A DNA stretch of 64,000 nucleotides from Mangifera indica (Eukaryota > Streptophyta > Magnoliopsida > Sapindales > Anacardiaceae). A program made the position numbers and the translations under genes. The stretch covers positions 12,533,639 to 12,597,638 of the forward strand of contig NC_058141.1 of the NCBI RefSeq assembly GCF_011075055.1, written 5' to 3'. Positions 37,697 to 49,350 of this stretch are shown piece by piece. Under the pieces are notes generated by a model, which saw only the letters and a program-made list of their open reading frames with translations, was not told where the DNA came from and searched no databases. How positions within the stretch are numbered: the stretch's first letter is position 1; each line of letters starts with the position of its first letter.

Positions 37697-38550
37697 ACCA
37701 AAAGACTTGTTTCCATTTAAGGAATAGTAAAATCTTAAAGTGACTTTCTCTAATTTTTAAAAATTCAAATATTAACCCATGAGCAAAATTTCTTTAAAAA
37801 ATTCGATTAAAGTTAAAAGTAAAACTATTTTTTTAATAATATTATTTAAAAAACTATATAATTGATTTCATTTTTTCTCTAGATTTTAAAAACTAATATT
37901 TTACTCTTACATAAAGTTTTTCAATTTTAAAAAATCATATTTTCCTCTCAAACCCTCTTTGGCCATCATTTCCTTCTCTGGTGAGCATTGAATCCATCCT
38001 AAATTGTTGCCATTAAAGTTTTCTCACTGTCTAATCACTGAAAGTTGAATTTTCAAATGAAAATCATCTAGAAATATAAACGACTTTCGTTTGAAAATCT
38101 AAATAATTTTTTTCTGGCGATCATGTCTAGACAAATAGTTTGAATGTCATCTAGACGACGAAGCATCCAGACAATCATTTGGACACATAGTTGTCCAAAT
38201 GAAAATCATCTTGATTTCCAAGGGATGTTGGTTAGAGAGAAATAACCGAACTTTTTTCTAAGGATTAGGGTTGAAAGTGCTATCGTTGGTGGCCAAAGTT
38301 TGGAGGAACAAAACCATAAGTTTTAGGAGGGGGAAATGCTACTTTTCAAAGTTTAAAAACTTTAGGTAGGGATGAAGTTACTAATTTTTAAAACTTAGAA
38401 AGGAAAATAAATGAATTTTATGTTTTTTAATTTTTTTGTTAAATGATAGTTTTACTTTTAACTTTAACTGAGTTTTTTTAATGAAATTTTACTCATAGGT
38501 GGATGTTTGAGTTTTTAAAAGTTACATAGGCATATCGTCAATGATAACAG
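37697..38550. mobile_element. Fold-back element, family A copy 4
   Basis: Left end GACCAAAAGACTTGTTTCC, then TTTTTAAAAATTCAAATATTA and CCCATGAGCAAAATT; right end, reverse-complemented, reads CTTTTAAAAACTCAAACATC and CACCTATGAGTAAAATT. Long inverted arms flank a core with CATCTAGA-type repeats. Sub-terminal words match the element in the neighbouring LTP intron, 950 bp away. Confidence 0.65.
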
Positions 38551-39058
38551 AGCATGTTGGGCCGGTTCACAGGTTTATTGCCTAAGCCCACTGCTCAGAC
38601 TGGATAACCCATGGGTTAGATCGGGTCTGCTGCAGTAATGGACTGGACTCTTCTGTTCCGGGCTTCGGGCGCTCTGATACCTTTATAATTAATGTAATAA
38701 AAATTTAGAGCAAGAAGAGAGTTTACCCCAGTTGATATTCTAATCTGCTGGTTGTCAATCAAAACCAAAAATGAAAGTTAAATCAATCGCAGCCGTTCAA
38801 TTTATCATTCATAATCTCTTAAGTAACTTTGTCATGCCAGTGGTATGAACGCAATACGTGGTAGCATTTCTTGATTCTACTCAAACGGCTCAGCCGCATT
38901 CAAGGAAAAAGTTGTTCCCCTCTTTAAAACTGACAACTATTAAGTGGCGCTGTGTGGCACATTTCTCCTGTCCAACCACCCTGACGGCCTTTAAGTTCAT
39001 CTACATAATACTCAATATCATAGCAGTCAATTTAAAAATTGGAGTCCTCTAAAGCTTG
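38551..39058 (+). promoter_or_regulatory. Upstream region of the LTP gene
   Basis: 508 bp between the fold-back element and the LTP start. No canonical TATA box; ordinary plant promoter composition. Nothing specific can be named. Confidence 0.35.
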
Positions 39059-40662
39059 ATGATGCTAACGAAAACGTGGGTTCAGAAAATTGGTTTTGTT
39101 TTGAGTTTGCTGGTTTGTTTGTTTTTATGCGGTTCAGTTGTGAGTGGTGCTAATACCGCGGCGGAGGAGTGCAACGATGTGTTCCAGAAGATGATGACAT
39201 GTTTGGATTTTGCTAAAGGGAAGAGCCCAACACCTTCCAAGGAGTGTTGCACTTCCATTAAGGATATAAAAGAAAGCAAACCCAAGTGCCTGTGTTGTAT
39301 CATTCAGCAAAGTCATGGCGGAACTGACATGCTCAAGAGCTTGGGTGTGCAGGTGTCAAAGCTGCTTCAGCTTCCCACTGCTTGTCAATTACAAAATGCT
39401 ACCATCACTGACTGCCACAGTAAGTTTTGTCTTCCCAAGGATTTATTTTTTGCTACTTATGATATCCACTTTTTCTGCCAACTTGATAGTTTATAAATGG
39501 CCAAACGTATATTTCCCACCCAAGGTTTGATGTTTTCTCAAAAGTCCCTCCTTTAACTATAGAAACACCAAATACCCACCTATGGCCGGTTAGATTTAAC
39601 AAAACTCTAACGCCTAAAAATTTTATCTTTTTTTGCCCCGCTAAACTTTAAAAACTAAAATTTTTCCTCAACCTAAGTTTTAAAAAATGGCAGTTTCACC
39701 CTAGGGTTTGGTTTTGAAATCTCCGACGACCGTTCTGGCTCCATTGCCGACGACTTCTCCCTCCCAAGCAGCCTCTCCTTCCGAAGAATGTTTTCCTCCC
39801 ATTTGGAGGCTCGATCGACGTCGGAGACGCCTTGGGAGACGAAGAACTTTGTCCAGGAAGACGATGACGAAGTTCTTCGTCTCCCCACCCGTCGTCTTCG
39901 TCTGGGAACTTCGTCTTCCCCGACGAAGTTCTTCGTCTCTCAAAGCGAGACGAAGCCGATCGAGCCTCCAAATGGGAGGAAAACATTCGCCGGAAGGAGA
40001 GACTGCTTCGGGAGGGAGAGGCCGTCGGCAATGGAGCCAGAACAGTCGTCGGAGATTTCAAAATCAAACTCTAGGGTGAAACTGCCATTTTTTAAAACTT
40101 AGGCTGGAGAAAAATTTTAGTTTTTAAAATTTAGGAGGGTAAAATTAGTTTCTATTTTAGTTTATTTTTAATATTATAACAAAAATGACGATTTTACCCT
40201 TACCACCGTCAGGGCTTTGTTAAATCTAACCGGTCATGAGTGGATGTTTGATATTTTCATAGTTAAAGGGTGAAAACTTGAAAAAACATCAAACCTTGGG
40301 TGAGAAATAGTCGTTTGGCCTTTATAAATAGAGAAACCATAAAGACTGAACATTAAGTTGAGCCCGCTGCCCGCCGAGTAGCTTCTTCCTTGGTTTGTTT
40401 CCTATTTTGAATTATTCGTCTGGTATGAACAGAGCTTTTAGGTCTATCTCCTAGCTCTGCGGATGCGGCAATCTTCACAAATGCTTCCACGACAGCTGCG
40501 CCCATGACAACCTTGGGGGCATCGTTACCAGACAAAGCTGATTCTGCTCCAAATGCGGCCAAACATGGGCTGTGTCTTGTTGGGCCAACCCTGGTAATCA
40601 CTATGGTCGCCTTTCTCCTGGCTTCGGCTACCGGGTCCGAATCTATGCTTATTGTTCAATAA
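39059..40662 (+). CDS. GPI-anchored non-specific lipid-transfer protein (LTPG type)
   Basis: Two exons, 39059-39419 and 40433-40662, give 196 residues. A signal peptide covers about residues 1-31 (KIGFVLSLLVCLFLCGSVVSG). The mature N-terminal domain shows the eight-cysteine motif: EECNDVFQKMMTC, ECC, KCLC, ACQL and DCHKLLGL, so it is an LTP_2/xylogen-like fold with an extra Cys after CLC. The second exon adds a Ser/Thr/Ala-rich linker (SPSSADAAIFTNASTTAAP, with an NAS glycosylation sequon) and a hydrophobic tail (LVGPTLVITMVAFLLASATG) typical of GPI-anchor signals. Such proteins sit on the outer plasma membrane and help export cuticular or suberin lipids. The splice CCACA|GTAAGT to CAG|AGCTTT restores DCHKLLGL. 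The 1013-bp intron is mostly a transposon (39499-40320). A possible second start is ATG at 39062. Confidence 0.92.
39499..40320. mobile_element. MULE-MITE-like fold-back element in LTP intron, family A copy 5
   Basis: 822 bp with long terminal inverted repeats: left GGCCAAACGTATATTTCCC then ACCCAAGGTTTGATGTTTT; right end, reverse-complemented, reads GGCCAAACGACTATTTCTC then ACCCAAGGTTTGATGTTTT. Exact 9-bp target duplications TTTATAAAT lie at 39490-39498 and 40321-40329, the duplication size typical of Mutator-like elements. The two arms continue almost to the centre, including inverted copies of a GC-rich core (CCCATTTGGAGGCTCGATCG and its complement). It has no transposase; open frames inside it (for example 39708-40102) are compositional. 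Confidence 0.9.
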
Positions 40663-41215
40663 ATGGGGTTAAAAAATTATCGTCACGGGCTTGCATGAAA
40701 ACTCTATTTTCTCATCGCTTTCATTGTTGTTTTTCTTGACTTTTTAGGACCATGTTCATCTTTATTGACTTACAAAGCATTATCCCCTCAACTCAAGGCA
40801 AAATAGGGATTTTATATTATTTTATTCTTAATTTAAAATTATATTAATTTTGAGTTACTCTGGCGATCTATACTGAAGATATAAATAAAATGTGATGGCT
40901 TCAAATACTTGCTCTAACAAGGCAAGAAACTACCATATAAAAGCTGTAGGAGAGTAGATATATTAACTTCATCCTTGTCCTATCTTAGGCAGCATTTAAA
41001 AAATCTTCATGTAAAACCATTGAAACCTAAACCCTAAAGACTCATAAAAAAGATATCTTTTTGAAACTTTTTCAAGATGAAAAAAAAATATATATCAAAC
41101 TGTGAGAATAGAAAGAATATTTATGCGGCAAGGTGTATCAGTTTTATGATTGTCCGCTGAAATCACCGAGAAGAAGTTCCTACCTATCCAATAACTTTGA
41201 TGACAAATGTGTAGT
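40663..41215. other. Spacer between convergent LTP and ECT genes
   Basis: 3' UTR regions of both genes; no further feature seen. Confidence 0.5.
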
Positions 41216-44200
41216 TTAACTTCCATGGGCCACAGAGGTGGTTGCGGCTGAGGCAACCTTCCCACCAGCTGAATGTTCTTTTTCATGCTCTGTCAATGAC
41301 ACAGCTTCGGCGAAGCTCTTTGACATGCTCTTTAGGGTGTCAGCAGATGGTGAAACCGGAATTTGTTGCTCACTAACTGCTACCACTGGAGGAGCCATAA
41401 GACTTGCCTGCTGTTGTCCTGCCTTCCTTTCTTGCATGGCTTTGTGCCGCTTCTCATAAAAATAAAAATCATCTAGGATGGAGGAACACAATTCGTAGTT
41501 CTTAAATATGTTTAACATCACCATCCCCTGTTCCATTTCCACCTGAAACATTGAGTCAGTAAAAAACAGTGTTACAGAGACAGAACATTACAGAGAACTA
41601 TTTAGACGAATAGTGAGAAAGAGGTCAAATGAAGATAACAATTTTGTATTATTTGATAAACACAAAAAACTGAGGTCATACTGAAAAGCTCAGACCAAAT
41701 TTTAGCGGCAATGCACTTTACAAGAAGTTAAATTTCATTAAGTTTTGTTTTCTTATCTTACATCCCTAAAATGGAACCCAAACATACAGGAAAAATTAAA
41801 ATAAATAAAAAGGAATAAAATAAAATCCTTATTTTAGGATATCTGTACATTCTGAATGATAAACAATATAGAGTGAGTAGGATTGTGTTACTGATATCCA
41901 TCTTGCAATAGTGTAGGAACATGAAAGCAGTTGTATGATCCATGTACATATAATCCTCCAATGACATAAACTCATCCAAGATGGAGCTGCAAATTTACCG
42001 TCAAATTATGTGCTTTGTACGGAAATCCCAACTTTCAACATAACACTCGACACAGTATTAACAACCAGAGGGGCTGGCTTTTTTTTTTTTCAAATGAAAA
42101 GAACACACTAATAATGCACATTAACACTAATTAGAGCTGTTGACAGGGGCCTAACTTGGAAACTTCGAAGTGTATGAGCGGACGAAGCTAGTGGTTTTTT
42201 TTTTTCCAGTAATTGAAGCTAAAGGTTATCTGTTGTCATAGTACTCATAAAATTAGACCAAAGCATGCTCATACTAAGCTCTTACCTGTTGAGTATCTCT
42301 ACTATTAGTAACTGGTTTGTTGTCATTATTTTCAAGTAGAATGTGACGAAACTGACTGTTAGGAACATCCTTTATGATGTGCCACTTAACGGGGAACTGT
42401 CCAGACCACTTATCCTGCAGCCAATAGTCTACATTCTTGTCAAAGTCTACAGGTCCCACCATCTCTGCCACACCACAAAACTGGGCACTAGCATTCACCT
42501 GCATATGATTGCTAGGAAAAATCAGATATCATATAACAATTCTCACGTTATTGCATATGGTTTCGCCAAAAAAAATGGTTCTTATGGTGGATTAGCATGT
42601 TAAGTCAATGAGTGATTACAGAAGGAATCCATAGAGATAAGCTGTGAGAACTTCCTCATATAATTTGCTAGATTTGTTAAGAACAAAGAATTAGATCTGC
42701 TCTATTTTATATGGAGAACAATCAAACCAAAAAGAGAGAGAGAGAAGCAAAGTGATGGAATAAGAGCAATATTGAAGGAAACAAGACATGCACCAGGGAA
42801 TTTGTTTCATTTTCACATGACAATAATCGGAAAAAGAAGAAATATTATTAATCTATATGCAGTGTATGAGTATTGGGTGTGTGCATGTGTCTCTTTTAAA
42901 GGCCACCCAACCAAATAAAACTGATAAACCAACAATGAGCTGCAGAAACACATTTGCACAGGTATGTAGCCAGGAAAATTAGACAATGATAATATTATTA
43001 AAAACCATTGCATCACTAAATCCCCTCAACAATCCTCATGCATGTCAGTGTGAAGCATTTTTGAAACATCAATACTTTTTAGCAGATTAGAGAAGTTTTC
43101 AACTTGAATGAATCAATAACCATGCAACCAACATTAAACATTACGTGCAGGAGACTGGTTAAAATACCGAAAAAAACAGAAAGATTGGGCACATGCCCTC
43201 TTTTGCCTTTGCTTCAGAATAAGCACAATCTAACTTTTTGTTGCCATTCGGGGTGCTAGCCCAGACACCATATTTTATGCTCTTGTAAACATTATCTTCA
43301 CTATAAGATTTTATGACGAAGAACTTTGCATCTTTATAGCTGGTGATAAAATCCAATCTGTTATAAGAGTTCCTAAGAAGGTCATCAATAATGGAATTCT
43401 TGCTATTACCAACAGCAGAACCATTTACCATTGTCCGAAATTTTGGCTTAAATGCCCTCGGTCCTCTATTTCGCTCACTTAGCATATCAAGTGTGACACT
43501 ACAGCCACATGAAAAGTCATTGCATCTTCCTCTTTGTCTTGCTTCAGTAAGTGTGGGCCAGCTTTGACCATTCAGTCCCATCCTAGAACTGGAGCCACAT
43601 CCAAAATCGGAGGCTTGATCACTTTGACGGTGAGAGTAACCTGTGTAGCTGGAGCCTGAACAAGATCCAAAGCTATAAAATGATCCTTTCTGTAAAGAAG
43701 CCTGCATATGATCTCATAGTTAGAACATTCAATATTAACAATATATAGTTGTACAATACGGTCTGAAAGGAAAAATTTAAATCCAAACCAACTGATACTA
43801 ATGAGTAAATGATAATCAGGTTTTCGAGCAAGAATCAAATGGCTCTGACGGTGATCAAAACAATGTCTTGGTATTTACAGTACCCCCCTCTACCACATTT
43901 TTCATAAGCACAATTGGCAACTGCTGGCATTTTCTTGAAATAAGATCTGTTTTCATAATTAATCAAGTGATAACTATGTATATCGATTTTGTCGCGGGTA
44001 AAACCCTAGAAATCTAATTATATGACGATTTAAAGTTTCTGTAGAAGCAAAAATTGCTTATAAAAGACTACCATGCCTTAAAAATAATATATATCAACTT
44101 ATAGATAATTTGCTACATCACTGAGCAGAGGTTCCTCAAAGCCACACTTCAACTCTCTCCCTTTCCATGACAACATAGTAGATTACCCACAGATTGGGAT

Positions 44201-46347
44201 AGGTTCAAAAGCATTTTCAATCTTATTTTTGAAGCCACAAAATCTCCAAAACATGGTAGATAGTGATTTAAAGATCTGTGAAAAGATGTGCATAAGGAAG
44301 AAAACTAACAAGTCCGAACTCATACTGAGACAACTCTGGTGACTCAATTGGTTTCAGAGAAGTTTGTGGTGAAGACAATTGAAGCATGCAACTCTTCCCA
44401 TCTGAGGGACTCAACCAATCTGACCATAATCCTCCAACTTCAGATCCCTCAAACCCTTGGTCCAACAAACCAAGCCCATCAGATTTTCCAAAAAGGTTTG
44501 CTCCCCTACCAGAAGATCCCAATGGAGCTGGGAAGTTAGGTCTCAGACCAGATCTTTTGCTATCCCATTGGAGATCATTAGGTACTAACAACTTTGCTTG
44601 AGAAACCGGAGTTGGTGAAAGAATGTATGAATTTGGAGAAATATTTTGCTTGAAAGAAAATGCATCAGAAGTTGAAATTTCTCTAGCATTGTACAAATGG
44701 CCATGATTCCTGGCAGAAAGATGTGTCGTGACAGGACCATATGGTTTGCGTAGCATTTGAGGGCTGCATACATAGCCATGATATGCAACAGATGGAGGTT
44801 TATCCTGGATGCCCTGTATCTGGAGAAGATAACAGACACATCTTAGAATATGTACTTGGGATAGCAAAACAACAAAATTTTTAAAGGCAAGGGAAATTAC
44901 ACACATGAGAACCATTTTCCAGGACTTTATTATTAATATATGGTAGAAATGCACCCTGTTTACCAGCTACATTGTCATAGCCTGAGAGCCAAACAAGATG
45001 GAAAATCAGGAATATTAAAAAAAAACAACAATTTTACAGCAAAGCGGGAAAAAGTGGACAAATCCATGCTCCGTGAGTAGGCCTAAATGCCCAAGCAACC
45101 ATAAAAAATAGCATCGGTAGGCCACAGTTCATATTCATAGACTCCTTCCCCCCATCAAAATCCTATTTGGGGCCCAAATATATACTAATGAAAAGAACAT
45201 CATCATTCAAGCAAGTAGAACACATACCTGGCGAAACAAAGGACTCTCCTAGTCAGAGGCCCATGTTTGTAAAGTTAAGTTTCACTAATTCAAGGCAAAA
45301 GAAATGATAAAGACAAACTCGCCTCATAAAACATGGAATTTCCAAAAGTCAACCATGCAAGATCAATCTTTTAATAAAGTTGATTCACGTAAAACCCATG
45401 CCAATTATAAAACCTTAAGTTCTCTAATTACAGTATTAGCTAATAACATACAACCCAGCAGGTAACATTCACCATGGTTTCAACCAAATATACATTTATG
45501 AAGAATTTCACTATAAAATTCAGGCTTTTATTAACCAAAATACTAATATCAATTGTTGTGAGACACTTTTGTTGAAATTTAAAAAACATATATGTTCCCA
45601 ACTCTTCGAAGGATAACCTATAAAAGAAATAGAAAAAACTAACTTCCATTGTACAATAATGGCGGCCGAGAGGAGGCTGTGGATGCATATCCCATCTTCT
45701 GATATCCAACGGAACCTAAAGCTGATGATTGATCAACAATATCTCTTCGAGTACCAATTGGATCGGCATCCTGCAAATAATCCAAGAGATTTCATCAGCC
45801 ACCGTCAACAATATTTCATTTACAAATTCAATACTTCATGAAGCAACCACAAAAAGGTTTACACGCAGGAGGAAGAGAAAGCACCTGACTATTCAAAATG
45901 TTTGAATTGATGATTTTATCTTCAGTATCCAGGATCAAAAAGTTTAAAGCTTCAGCAGAGTCTACAATCCGGAAAATGCGATCAGTAAGTCGCATAAAAA
46001 AATACAGCGCACAATCAGATACGTCATCTTGAACAGCTAATAAAGTAAGAATGGATTATATTAAGGCACAATTTCCCGATCATCATCCCAGTGGACGCTG
46101 ATATCATCAAATAATAATATCAACACATTTCTCACAGAAACGGGTGATCTCAACTCAAAAGATAAACATTTCTTGGATCGTCAAAAATCCATTAAAAATT
46201 ACAAAACCATAATACCGACGATGATTAAAATACAACAAAACACAAACGAAAACTATAAATTCTGGAAAAAAGAAAAAAGCAACACTAAGAAGCATAATCT
46301 CATAACATACCAGTAGAGGATAAACGATCAGAACTTGGCTGCGCCAT
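41216..46347 (-). CDS. YTH-domain m6A RNA reader, ECT family
   Basis: Eight coding exons on the minus strand: 46347-46311, 45961-45885, 45770-45644, 44981-44905, 44819-44310, 43701-43168, 42498-42286 and 41542-41216, all GT-AG and in phase, giving 633 residues. The N-terminal 400 residues are low-complexity, rich in Ser, Gly, Tyr and Pro, as in plant ECT proteins, where they drive condensation and partner binding. The YTH domain spans about 400-545: [82 protein letters not shown] and [11 protein letters not shown]. The aromatic cage tryptophans that grip N6-methyladenosine are present (W423, W480, W485). ECT proteins are cytoplasmic readers that stabilise m6A mRNAs and promote organ growth. 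Which ECT paralogue this is I cannot tell. Confidence 0.95.
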
Positions 46348-46740
46348 TGCCACAGAAACAAATGTATATTGTAGTGCGAATATTAAAAAGAGTGTTTGGG
46401 AAATAGTTGGTGAATTAAAGGTTAGACTTCGGTGTGAGAAATTGATTTGACGATAAAAAGAGAAAGATTAAAGAAAGAAGCGAGGTTTAGGGTACAGAGT
46501 AGATGGAGAGAAGTTGGCAGAAGGTTCTGCGTTGTGTTTGGGAATGGTGAGAATGAGATGGCCAGTGCTCTGATGGAAAAACAGATATCTGGTCTTAGCA
46601 TTTTAGCGTTAGCAGCATTGCAGCTTCGTAATTCGTTTTGTCGAGTTGGCGTAACCTCACTCGTCCACTTGCTCCCATGCAACGCCCTTCCCTGCTGCAA
46701 TCGCTTTCTCTCTCATTCCTTTTTAGCGCCTTTGAGAAGA
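46348..46740 (-). promoter_or_regulatory. Promoter region of the ECT gene
   Basis: Region upstream of the minus-strand ATG at 46347, ended by the transposon cluster at 46741. Open frames on the plus strand here are not supported as genes. No clear TATA box. Confidence 0.4.
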
Positions 46741-48660
46741 GATGTCAATGGGCCGGCCGGGTCACGTTGGCTCCAGCTCGGCCATTGGGTTAATTGGCCA
46801 GGTCAGGCCTAATGCTTAAACAGTAATGAGTCTTTGGACTGGCCAACCCATTGAAATATAAAAACCCAAAATCTGACCCATATAATAACGAGCTTTAATC
46901 GGGCTGGACCGGCCCATTTAATCAATTTTTTTAAAATTTTTTAACATAAAATTTTTTCAATTATTAAAACCGATAACAGTATCCTAAATATTTTATTTAT
47001 AATCTCTCACTTATGACTAGACACGTCAATTAGGGCGGGCCAAATGAAGGTCTGACTCGAAACACGAAAAAAAACCTAGGCACGATACAGCCTGGCCCAA
47101 AACTATAGAATGTCGGGCCAAGCCCATCGGTCTATCAAACCGGGCTTGGAGCTTTAATATTAGATTCATGGGCTGACTCGACCCAACACTATTTATAAAT
47201 TTTTTTTTTCTAGACAGCATAAGCAAAACGCAGCAGCTTCTGCTGCCTTGGCAAAAGGGCAAATTGGCTACATAATTTTTTTTCAATTAATTTATTTTTT
47301 TAAATAAATTTATCTTATTTCCCTTTATTTTCACTTTTATTTATAAATCTTTTAATCTTTCAATTTCAATTATTTTATTATATTTTCAATCTTATTAACT
47401 CTCTTTCGAAAAATATCTAAATTCATAAATAATAATTGTTTATATTTATAATTTCATTTTTATTTTATTTTGTCATTACAAAATATTATAAAATATCTAA
47501 ATTCATAAATAATAATTATTTATCTTTGAAGAATTCAAAGATTTAAATATAGAATATGAGTAGATAAATGTTATATAGTAGATATATTTTATTTATATTT
47601 TATAATTTATATCATATATAAATTAATTTATTTATACTATGTTATTAATTTATAATATTTTTCATCATATAACCTCGGTATTCTTCCGTCACAAGTGAGA
47701 GATTATAAATAAAATATTCGGGATACTGTTATTGGTTTTAATAATTGAAAAAATTTTATGTTAAAAAATTGATTAAATGGGTCGGGCCGACCCGATTAAG
47801 GCCCGTTATTATATGGGTCGGGCTTTGGGCCTTTATATTTCAATGGGCCGACCCGCCTGAATACCCATTACTATTTGGGCCTTGAGCCCGGCCCAATAGG
47901 CTGAACCGGAGCCAGCCCGATTCGGCCCATTGGCATCTTTACTTGTGGCGAAGGAATATCGTGGGTATATGATGAAAAATATTATAAATTAATAACATAG
48001 TATAAATTAATTAATTTACATATGGTATAAATTACAAAATATAAATAAAATATATCTACTATATAACATTTATCTACTCATCTTCTATATTTAAATCTCT
48101 AAATTCTTCAAAGATAACTAATTATTATTTATGAATTTAGATATTTTATAATATTTTGTAATGATAAAATTAAAATAAAAATGAAATTATAAATATAAAG
48201 AATTATTATTTACGAATTTATATATTTTTTGAAAGAGAGTTAATGAGATTGAAAATATAATAAAATAATTGAAATTGAAAGATTAAAAAATTTATAAATA
48301 AAAGTGAAAATAAAGGAAAGTATGATGAATTTATTTAAAAAAATAAATTAATTTAAAAAAAATTATGCAGGCCAATCTGCCCTTCTGCCAAGGCAGAAGC
48401 AAACCCGATAAAAGCTGCTTCTGCCGCAAGGTAGCACTACTGCGTTTTGCTTATGCCGCCCAGGAAAAAAAATTATTTTATAAACAGTGTCAGATCGGAT
48501 CGGGTCAGCTCATGAACCTAATATTAAAGCCTTAAACTTTGTCTGATAGGCCCATGGGCTTGGCCCAACACTCTACAATGTCGAGCCGGGCTTTATCGTG
48601 CCCCGGGCTTTTTTCGTGCTTCAGGCCAAGCCTCCATTAGGCTCGATATGATTGACATGT
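46741..48660. mobile_element. Two interlocked inverted-repeat transposon units
   Basis: Four arms alternate. A-left 46741-47016 is the reverse complement of A-right 47688-47937; B-left 47021-47698 is the reverse complement of B-right 47941-48660, each with scattered mismatches. The outer ends are GATGTCAATGGGCCGGCC (A) and ACACGTCAATTAGGGCGGGC (B); B-right ends GATTGACATGT. The GC-rich arms contain GGCCCG/CGGGCC words typical of plant MITEs with GGGCC-rich ends. No coding frame or transposase. A-right sits exactly in the centre of the B palindrome, bounded by GTCACAAG and CTTGTGGC. No target duplication could be identified. Confidence 0.8.
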
Positions 48661-48863
48661 TTACCTTTGACTATTATCATGATTCCTATTATTACAAGAG
48701 TAGATTCAATTTACCACCCAAGGTTGAAGAACAGTACCCACCCCTTACACCCCTGCAAACGCTGTCCCACCCCCCATATTTGAAGTTTAACTTATACATA
48801 AAAATTCAAAAAAATGCCTTAACTTTGTTAAAATCACACAATCTCGTCTATGTTTCTAACACC

Positions 48864-49350
48864 ATAAAGGGTTGTTTGGTTATAATGTTTTAAAGATTAA
48901 CTTGGTAATCAATCTTTTATTACTTATATTATCTTGTTTAGTTTATCAGTAATAAAATATTATAATAATATTTTATTACCAATACTGATATGACAGGTAA
49001 TATAGGTGGTAATCTAATTAACACTTTTACTTTAGGTATTAAAAGATTATCAAGATAATTTTGATTTTATTATAATTTATTATTTTTTAAGATAAAAATA
49101 AATTTATTTTTAATTAATATAACAAATAATATTTAAAAATAATTATATTCAAGACATTTAAATAAAATAATTTACTAGTATTCTTTTATTACTATTAACC
49201 AAACACATTAATTATTTATATCATCTATTTTTATCAAATTTTATCAAACGTAGTAATTATTTAAACTCAATAATCTTCTCAGTAATCTATCTTCAAGGTA
49301 ATTTTTATATTTTAGTAATAAAATATTGCTCAAACCAAACACCTCTTAAG
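48864..49350. mobile_element. AT-rich MITE, family C copy 3 (reverse orientation)
   Basis: Starts AAAGGGTTGTTTGGTTAT and ends CAAACCAAACACCTCTTAAG, so terminal inverted repeats are visible. Interior is the reverse complement of copies at 3791-4280 and 21871-22320, for example GACATTTAAATAAAATAA. Confidence 0.75.

Noticed and set aside
39708..40102. Overlapping open frames of 104-123 codons on both strands
   Set aside because: They lie wholly in the GC-rich core of the palindromic MULE-like element; opposite-strand frames give nearly the same protein because the DNA is an inverted repeat.
43572..43838. 88-codon minus-strand frame across an ECT splice acceptor
   Set aside because: Out-of-frame shadow of ECT exon 6 plus intron.
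46447..46812. 121-codon plus-strand frame opposite the ECT promoter
   Set aside because: Runs through the ECT leader and into the inverted-repeat element; no recognisable protein features.
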